From Fidelibacterota bacterium (GTDB lineage: Bacteria > Fidelibacterota > UBA8477 > JABMPR01): a stretch of 10,912 bases of DNA. Below, piece after piece: positions 6,542-10,912 of this stretch; the stretch's first letter is position 1, and every line of letters begins with the position of its first letter. A program made the translations under genes and the position numbers. The notes beneath the pieces are model-generated. The model ran no database searches, was not told the origin of the DNA, and worked only from the letters and a program-made list of their open reading frames with translations. Location: contig JAUVKO010000046.1 of assembly GCA_030596225.1 (NCBI GenBank), positions 1 through 10,912 of the forward strand. Direction: 5' to 3'.

Positions 6542-7885
6542 TCATAATATATATTTGCTCAAATCCTGGTCAGCCATGGTATCCTTGAAAGTCTTGATAA
6601 CCATGGATTTTGTGACCTTAATGCTGGTGATGCTACTATCCGGTAATTGAAAGAGTGTATCTTCTAAAAGCCTGCTCATGATCGTCTGCAGACGACGAGC
6701 TCCAATATTCTCTATACTTTCATTCACTTCAAATGCCACTCGGGCAATCTCGGCAATTGCATCCTTATTGAAACTGATTTTTACATCCTCAGCCCCGACC
6801 ATGGCGATATACTGTTTTAGAAGTGCAGATTTCGGTTTGGTCAGGATCTGAACGAAGTCCTCTTCTGTAAGATTCTCAAGTTCAACCCGGATTGGGAATC
6901 TTCCCTGTAGTTCAGGAATCAGATCAGAAGGTTTGGAGCTATGAAATGCACCGGCAGCTATGAACAAGATGTGATCTGTGACCAGGGTTCCGTATTTTGT
7001 TTTTACGATGCTTCCTTCCACGATGGGCAGGATATCCCTTTGGACACCCTCACGTGATACATCAGGACCACCTCCGCTACGTTCTCCGGCAATTTTATCG
7101 ATCTCATCGACGAAAACGATTCCGTCTTGTTCAGCCCTATGAATAGCTTCATGCTGAACCTTTTCATCATCGATCAGTTTCTGTGATTCTTCTTGAATTA
7201 ATAGAATTCTGGCTTCAGCCACACTGAGACGGCGCGTCCTTTTCTTTTTAGGTAGAGCGCTCCCCAGCATATCCTGCAGATTCATGCCAATATCATCCAT
7301 CCCCAAAGGTCCAAAGATCTGCATCATGGGGCCGCTGGCATCTTCCTGAACTTTAAGCTCTACTGAACGATCTTCAAAATCACCCGCCATCAGTTTATTG
7401 AACATTTTCTCACGCGTATTTTGATAGCGCAAGTAATCATCTGATTCTTTATCTGGATTTTTCAGCGGTGGCAGCAACAGATCCATGATGCGCTCATTAG
7501 TCATCTCAACAGCCTTTTCCCGCACGGTAATCTCATGTTCTCCTTTGACAATGTTATAGCTGTTGTCCACCAGATCACGAATCATGGAATCTACATCACG
7601 ACCCACATAGCCAACTTCAGTAAACTTGGAGGCTTCCACTTTTACAAAAGGAGCCTGAACCAGGTTTGAAAGACGACGTGCAATCTCGGTTTTTCCGACA
7701 CCGGTAGAACCAATCATAATTATATTATTGGGGACAATCTCATCCCTTATATCTGTCGTTACCTGTTGGCGTCTCCAACGGTTTCTTAAAGCAATGGCAA
7801 CGGACTTCTTGGCATTATCCTGACCAATGATGTATTTATCCAGTTCCCGGACGATCTCTTTGGGGGTAAGTGAAAATTTGCTCAT
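6542..7885 (-). CDS. hslU: HslU, ATPase and unfoldase subunit of the HslUV protease
   Basis: A 447-residue AAA+ ATPase (ClpY). It forms a hexameric ring that unfolds proteins and feeds them into the HslV peptidase in the cytoplasm. Walker A is GSTGVGKT (59-66), the substrate-gripping pore loop is GYVG (92-95) and Walker B is IVFVDEID (256-263). R329 in LQGRFPIR is the likely arginine finger, and GARRLQT (396-402) is sensor 2. The inserted I-domain spans about 108-245, including a basic KKKRTRR patch (213-219). The C-terminal DLSKYIL matches the tail that docks into HslV to activate it. Length and motifs are all normal, so the gene appears intact. It starts 15 bases after hslV, with only a weak purine-rich GAGAT upstream, so it is probably translated from the hslV transcript. 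Confidence 0.97.
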   Translation of the reverse strand: MSKFSLTPKEIVRELDKYIIGQDNAKKSVAIALRNRWRRQQVTTDIRDEIVPNNIIMIGSTGVGKTEIARRLSNLVQAPFVKVEASKFTEVGYVGRDVDSMIRDLVDNSYNIVKGEHEITVREKAVEMTNERIMDLLLPPLKNPDKESDDYLRYQNTREKMFNKLMAGDFEDRSVELKVQEDASGPMMQIFGPLGMDDIGMNLQDMLGSALPKKKRTRRLSVAEARILLIQEESQKLIDDEKVQHEAIHRAEQDGIVFVDEIDKIAGERSGGGPDVSREGVQRDILPIVEGSIVKTKYGTLVTDHILFIAAGAFHSSKPSDLIPELQGRFPIRVELENLTEEDFVQILTKPKSALLKQYIAMVGAEDVKISFNKDAIAEIARVAFEVNESIENIGARRLQTIMSRLLEDTLFQLPDSSITSIKVTKSMVIKTFKDTMADQDLSKYIL

Positions 7886-7900
7886 GTATTTATTGATCTC

Positions 7901-8446
7901 TTATTTCAATTCCAGAATATTAATATTGTTGTTCGTATAGATACAAATGTCTGCTGTGATCTCCAGGGATCGACGAACAATCTCCTTGGGTGATTTCCTC
8001 CCGGCAGCAATAAATGCACGGGCAGCAGCGATAGCATAGGGACTTCCTGAACCAATGGAGAGAACTCCATCATCGGATTCGACTACGTCTCCATTCCCTG
8101 AAATGATCAAACCATGCTCACTATCCATGACAACCAACATGGCTTCCAGGTTACGCAACATCTTGTCCATACGCCATTCTTTGGCCAATTCTACAGCAGC
8201 TCGAACGAGATCACCGCTGAATTCCTCTAATTTTCCTTCGAATTTCTCGAACAGAGCGAAAGCATCTGCTGCGGATCCAGCAAATCCAGCTAAAACATCT
8301 CCGTCATAGATCGAACGGATTTTAACAGCACCATGTTTCATAACTGTGTCACCAAAGGTCACTTGACCATCACCGCCAAGAGCAACTTTTCCATTATGGC
8401 TGACACCCAGAATGGTGGTAGCATGAATATCGGCAAACATGTTCAT
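7901..8446 (-). CDS. hslV: HslV, proteasome-like peptidase subunit of HslUV
   Basis: A 181-residue threonine peptidase (ClpQ) that stacks as two hexameric rings capped by HslU. The mature protein should begin at T10 of the ATTILGV motif, whose hydroxyl is the nucleophile. Counting from it, D26 and K42 match active-site Asp17 and Lys33. GSGSPY (132-137) and the ending ICIYTNNN...ILEL fit the family. ATG 8446 is favoured because GAGG lies 8 bases upstream. The second ATG (8440) is 14 bases from it, although both give the same mature enzyme. A nine-residue leader (MNMFADIHA) must therefore be cut off to expose the catalytic threonine, whereas E. coli HslV loses only its Met. The gene is immediately followed by hslU, the usual operon order. 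Confidence 0.96.
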   Translation of the reverse strand: MNMFADIHATTILGVSHNGKVALGGDGQVTFGDTVMKHGAVKIRSIYDGDVLAGFAGSAADAFALFEKFEGKLEEFSGDLVRAAVELAKEWRMDKMLRNLEAMLVVMDSEHGLIISGNGDVVESDDGVLSIGSGSPYAIAAARAFIAAGRKSPKEIVRRSLEITADICIYTNNNINILELK

Positions 8447-8499
8447 AATCGGAGCCTCATTTTAATCTCATCAGCACTACATTTTTGCAAAAGCCGCTA

Positions 8500-8527
8500 A
8501 ATATAGATTGCCATTTAGCCTCAGCAA
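8500..8527 (-). promoter_or_regulatory. Putative hslVU promoter overlapped by an inverted repeat
   Basis: On the minus strand TTGCTG (8527-8522) and TATATT (8505-8500) are 16 bases apart, giving a weak -35 and a good -10. Transcription would start about 45 bases before the hslV ATG. A perfect 7-bp inverted repeat, GCTAAAT (8496-8502) and ATTTAGC (8513-8519), covers the -10 and spacer and could be an operator or an RNA hairpin. Neither role is proven. Confidence 0.35.
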
Positions 8528-8553
8528 TTCTTTTCGAAGAACCTGCCAAGAAG

Positions 8554-8590
8554 AACAAGGGTGGTCTGTCTCGAGACAGCCACCCTTGTT
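8554..8590 (-). terminator. Strong hairpin after hflC, probable terminator
   Basis: AACAAGGGTGG (8554-8564) pairs perfectly with CCACCCTTGTT (8580-8590). CTGTC (8566-8570) and GACAG (8575-8579) extend the stem around a TCGA loop, with one bulged T. It lies 44 bases past the hflC stop in the direction of transcription and before the hslV promoter region. The U-run on that strand is interrupted (TTGTTCTTCTT), so termination may be partial and some transcripts could continue into hslVU. Confidence 0.7.
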
Positions 8591-8634
8591 TTGGTAAGCG
8601 TTTAACGATTGTGTTTATGAAATGTTCTCTAGAA

Positions 8635-9486
8635 TTATTTCATTCCTTTAAGATATCTGAGAAAATCTGATTCCGGAGTGAGGACCAGCTTGGTTTTCTC
8701 ATCGAATATCTCCAGATAGGCATCCATGGTTCTCACGAATTCATAAAAATCAGGATCTCGTTGAAATGCCCGGGCATAGATCTTGATCGCTTGAGCCTCA
8801 CCATCTCCACGAACCATCTGGGCTGCCTTGTAGGCATCGGCCAGGATGATCTCACGATCTTTGTCGGTCTCAGCCCGAATCTTGACAGCTTCCTCTTCAC
8901 CTTCCGAACGAAATTGCTTGGCCATACGATTTCGTTCAGCCTTCATACGATCAAACACGGCCTGCTCATTCTCACGCGGCAAATCTGCCCGCTTGATACG
9001 AACATCGACAATTTCCATTCCATACTCGTTGGCCGTCTGAGTTGCATTTCGTGTCACTTTGTGCATAAGGGAATCGCGCATAGTAGATACGATCTCATGC
9101 ATGAGATGGGTTCCCAATTGCACACGCAGACTTGAGTAAATGATATCATCCAGACGCGATTGAGCCAGCGCTTCAGTACGCATGGTCTGCATGAATTTCA
9201 ATGGATCCGATATTCTCCACTGGGCATAATTGTCCAGAGTCAGGTTTTTCTTATCCTGGGTGAGAATTGTATTGGGAGCGCTGTCATATTCGAGAAGTCG
9301 TTTCTCAAATACTGTTGCCGATTGGATAAATGGGATTTTAAAATTCAAACCGGGTTCTGTGATGTTACGAACTGGTTTTCCCATCTGTACAATTACGATC
9401 TGCTCAGTTTCATCCACGATCATAACTCCGCCATAGAGAAAGAGGAGCAAGAGTACCGCGAGAATAATACTTCCTATATTTTTCAT
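8635..9486 (-). CDS. hflC: HflC, SPFH/prohibitin membrane partner of HflK
   Basis: A 283-residue inner-membrane protein with a single N-terminal transmembrane anchor (about 6-24) and most of its mass outside the cytoplasm. With HflK it builds a large cage around the FtsH protease and modulates its activity. The SPFH domain runs about 25-190 and shows EPGLNFKIPFIQ (44-55), DNYAQWRISDP (85-95) and DVRIKRADLP (161-170), then a charged coiled coil with RMKAERNR (180-187). The HflC-type tail DPDFYEFVRTMDAYLEI...PESDFLRYLKGMK is clear. It is shorter than the E. coli protein (334 residues), which has an extra internal segment. The start overlaps the hflK stop as ATGA, and a strong AAAGGAGG lies just upstream. 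Confidence 0.93.
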   Translation of the reverse strand: MKNIGSIILAVLLLLFLYGGVMIVDETEQIVIVQMGKPVRNITEPGLNFKIPFIQSATVFEKRLLEYDSAPNTILTQDKKNLTLDNYAQWRISDPLKFMQTMRTEALAQSRLDDIIYSSLRVQLGTHLMHEIVSTMRDSLMHKVTRNATQTANEYGMEIVDVRIKRADLPRENEQAVFDRMKAERNRMAKQFRSEGEEEAVKIRAETDKDREIILADAYKAAQMVRGDGEAQAIKIYARAFQRDPDFYEFVRTMDAYLEIFDEKTKLVLTPESDFLRYLKGMK

Positions 9487-10478
9487 TTGGTACCTCCTTT
9501 CACCTTTTCAAGGCTTAGAACATTCACCAGTCCTCCAGCATCTTTACCATCCACAATATATTTATCCATCCGTGGTAAAATCTTTTCCATAGTTTCTAAA
9601 TACATACGGGTTTTGGTCACATCTTTTGCCTGACGATATGCATTCAACATCTGATTGAAACGTGAGGCATCTCCCTCTGCTTCCTTGACCCGTTTCTGCT
9701 TATACGCCTCTGCTTCCTGAAAGGCTTGGGCCGCCTCTCCACGAGCTTTGGGAATAATTCCATTACGGTATCCTAAAGCAACATTGACCAACTTTTCTTT
9801 TTCTTCCTTAGCAGATTGGACATCTTTAAAAGCAGCATCCACCTGTTGAGGTGGTGTCACATCCTGTAGTTTCACCTGAGCGATATGCACACCGGCCTCA
9901 TATCCATCAAGAATTTTTTGCAGGAGTGCTTTGGCCTCTGCTTCGATCATGGCTTTACCAGTTGTCAAGGTTTGATCGATCGGCTGAGATCCAACAACCT
10001 GTCGGATAGCAGCTTCAGCTGCATGAGAAACCGCTCGCTTGGGGTCAGCAACCCGGAACAGGAATTCACCTGCATCCTTGATCTTATACTGAACGACAAG
10101 ATCCACGCTTACAATGTTTTCGTCACCGGTGAGCATGAGAGCCTCTGAAGGCACCTTCTTGTATTGAGCGGAACTATGGGTTCCTCCTGCTCGCACAGTA
10201 CGAAAGCCCAACTCTAGTCGCCTGACCTCCTCAACATTCACAAGGTCAACAGTCTGGATGGGCCATGGAAATTTGAATCTTAATCCCGGCTGGGTGATCT
10301 GGGAAAGCTTCCCAAAAGTTCGAACCACACCATTTTCTTCCGGATCTACAACATAAAATGGTCCGGCAAAAAAGATCCAGACCAGAAGCAACAATAAAAC
10401 AGGGTAGATAAAGGTTTTTATCCCAATTTCAGGGATTTCAATCTCAGTATCTCCAATAACAATTCTTTTACCAGCCAT
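9483..10478 (-). CDS. hflK: HflK, SPFH/prohibitin membrane partner of HflC
   Basis: A 331-residue SPFH-domain protein. It begins with about 20 polar residues and a transmembrane helix (about 22-43). The SPFH core then shows VVDPEENGVVRTFGK (43-57), QPGLRFKFPWPIQ (63-75) and QVKLQDVTPPQQVDAAFKDV (201-220). The C-terminal part is a charged coiled coil ending RMYLETMEKILPRMDKYIVD (291-310), a signature of HflK rather than HflC. E. coli HflK (about 419 residues) has a long Gly/Pro-rich cytoplasmic N-terminus that is absent here. AGGAGG (10483-10488) sits 4 bases before the ATG, so the start is firm. It is the first gene of the hflKC unit. Its last codons (KGGTK) encode the ribosome binding site of hflC, and the genes overlap by 4 bases, which favours equal synthesis of the two subunits. 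Confidence 0.93.
   Translation of the reverse strand: MAGKRIVIGDTEIEIPEIGIKTFIYPVLLLLLVWIFFAGPFYVVDPEENGVVRTFGKLSQITQPGLRFKFPWPIQTVDLVNVEEVRRLELGFRTVRAGGTHSSAQYKKVPSEALMLTGDENIVSVDLVVQYKIKDAGEFLFRVADPKRAVSHAAEAAIRQVVGSQPIDQTLTTGKAMIEAEAKALLQKILDGYEAGVHIAQVKLQDVTPPQQVDAAFKDVQSAKEEKEKLVNVALGYRNGIIPKARGEAAQAFQEAEAYKQKRVKEAEGDASRFNQMLNAYRQAKDVTKTRMYLETMEKILPRMDKYIVDGKDAGGLVNVLSLEKVKGGTK
9493..9500 (-). promoter_or_regulatory. Shine-Dalgarno AAAGGAGG for hflC inside the hflK end
   Basis: AAAGGAGG spans the Lys-Gly-Gly codons of the HflK C-terminus and lies 6 bases before the hflC ATG at 9486. It supports both that start and translational coupling through the ATGA overlap. Confidence 0.8.
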
Positions 10479-10488
10479 AATTCCTCCT

Positions 10489-10912
10489 ATATAAAACTCT
10501 GCAGGTACTTAATGCAATGAACCAACAAAAAAAGCCCTGCCTCCTCATATCATCTCCCGGCGCTGCTCTTTCCGTCTACGCTTTCAGCTTCGCCGTGACA
10601 GGTTGAGCCGCTTGCTTATGCCAAAGCGGCTCCGCGCAGGCAAGCGGTTATCCGCTATATTCCCAGGATGACATCGCGCCGTAGCTTGTCAACGCTCTGT
10701 ACATTCCTCCCTTCAACATTCAAAGGATGGGCTTGGATGCGCAGGCGGATAATAGCTAAAGAATATAGGAGGCACTTAGCTGAATGTCAGCTTAAACCGA
10801 ATCGTCTGAACATATTATTTGACTACCTTTCGACAATTTCTTTAGGATTATTTTACACTGACATTTATTATTGCCTTGTATGAAAAACACCCCTTCTCTA
10901 CTTAAAGAAATC
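10489..10912. other. Non-coding region upstream of hflK
   Basis: About 420 bases upstream of the hflK ribosome binding site contain no gene I can support. They hold the palindromic unit at 10605-10656, an A7 run (10527-10533, T7 on the minus strand) without a good stem beside it, and a small 6-bp hairpin AGCTGA-ATG-TCAGCT (10778-10792). On the minus strand one frame is open from the right edge to a stop at 10792-10794. These 39 codons might be the tail of a gene beyond the window but show no recognisable motif. The hflKC promoter must lie in this region; TTGACA occurs on the minus strand near 10690 but no matching -10 is at the right distance. Confidence 0.5.
10605..10656. repeat. Overlapping palindromes with alternative pairing upstream of hflK
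   Basis: GAGCCGCTT (10605-10613) pairs perfectly with AAGCGGCTC (10624-10632) around a 10-base loop. The overlapping CCGCTTGC (10608-10615) also pairs perfectly with GCAAGCGG (10640-10647). In turn AGCGG (10643-10647) pairs with CCGCT (10652-10656) around TTAT. Only one of the first two stems can form at a time. It is probably a dispersed GC-rich intergenic repeat. A regulatory switch in the hflK leader is a less likely reading. Confidence 0.6.

Noticed and set aside
6342..6650. Plus-strand open frame of 102 residues
   Set aside because: It crosses the palindromic repeat and runs into the antisense of the hslU end, and it has no family resemblance. It is best explained as a chance frame.
10527..10533. 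T7 run on the minus strand as a terminator before hflK
   Set aside because: No stable stem directly precedes it on that strand, so it lacks the hairpin an intrinsic terminator needs.
10668..10883. Plus-strand open frame of 71 residues right of hflK
   Set aside because: It runs through the repeat-bearing spacer, has no ribosome binding site, and shows an Arg- and Ser-rich then hydrophobic composition with no domain pattern.
10792..10911. Minus-strand frame open from the right window edge
   Set aside because: It has only 39 codons, no recognisable motif, and cannot be extended beyond the window. It may be chance.
1..10912. Mobile element, phage, defence system or CRISPR array
   Set aside because: There is no transposase, integrase, recombinase, nuclease or regularly spaced repeat. 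The palindromes found are single units in intergenic spaces.

Overview
The window looks like a piece of bacterial chromosome carrying mostly housekeeping genes. It has eight confident full-length genes, one surface lipoprotein gene of unknown role, and intergenic spaces containing palindromic repeats. I saw no phage, transposase, CRISPR, rRNA or tRNA. Base composition looks moderate by eye. The gene set fits a diderm bacterium of the Fibrobacterota-Chlorobi-Bacteroidota neighbourhood, possibly a Marinimicrobia- or Calditrichota-like lineage: a multi-domain beta-sandwich lipoprotein, an HdrD-type ETF:quinone oxidoreductase, a KamA-family enzyme, HslUV, and HflKC with a short HflK N-terminus. 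This placement is an inference from gene style, not a phylogenetic result.

Left part (1-5247, plus strand): a 354-base lead-in with no convincing gene is followed by a tightly coupled pair. The pair is a flavin-reductase-fold protein (355-840) and a 670-residue membrane iron-sulfur oxidoreductase of the EtfD/EMO type (846-2858). A perfect 16-bp palindrome (2873-2908) separates them from a KamA/lysine 2,3-aminomutase-like radical SAM gene (2923-3990). A repeat-filled spacer with a plausible promoter then leads to a lipoprotein with three beta-sandwich domains (4255-5247). A two-way terminator (5271-5308) closes this block against the convergent block to its right.

Right part (5327-10478, minus strand): argF (ornithine carbamoyltransferase) stands alone. 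Upstream of it, in transcription order from the right, come hflK-hflC (overlapping by 4 bases), a strong hairpin, and hslV-hslU (15 bases apart). The last four genes form a protein quality-control block: HflKC is the membrane scaffold that governs FtsH, and HslUV is the cytoplasmic proteasome-like ATP-dependent protease.

How the genes may work together: the flavin reductase and EMO-like protein probably move electrons from reduced flavoproteins (for EMO, electron-transfer flavoprotein) to menaquinone. KamA rearranges amino groups on lysine-type substrates. A link through amino-acid or acyl-CoA oxidation is possible but unproven, since no etfAB or lysine-pathway gene is in view. I found no clearly new system. 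The points most worth a second look are the cofactor and substrate residues of the EMO-like protein and of the short KamA, the N-terminal propeptide of HslV, and the palindromic repeats in at least four intergenic spaces.
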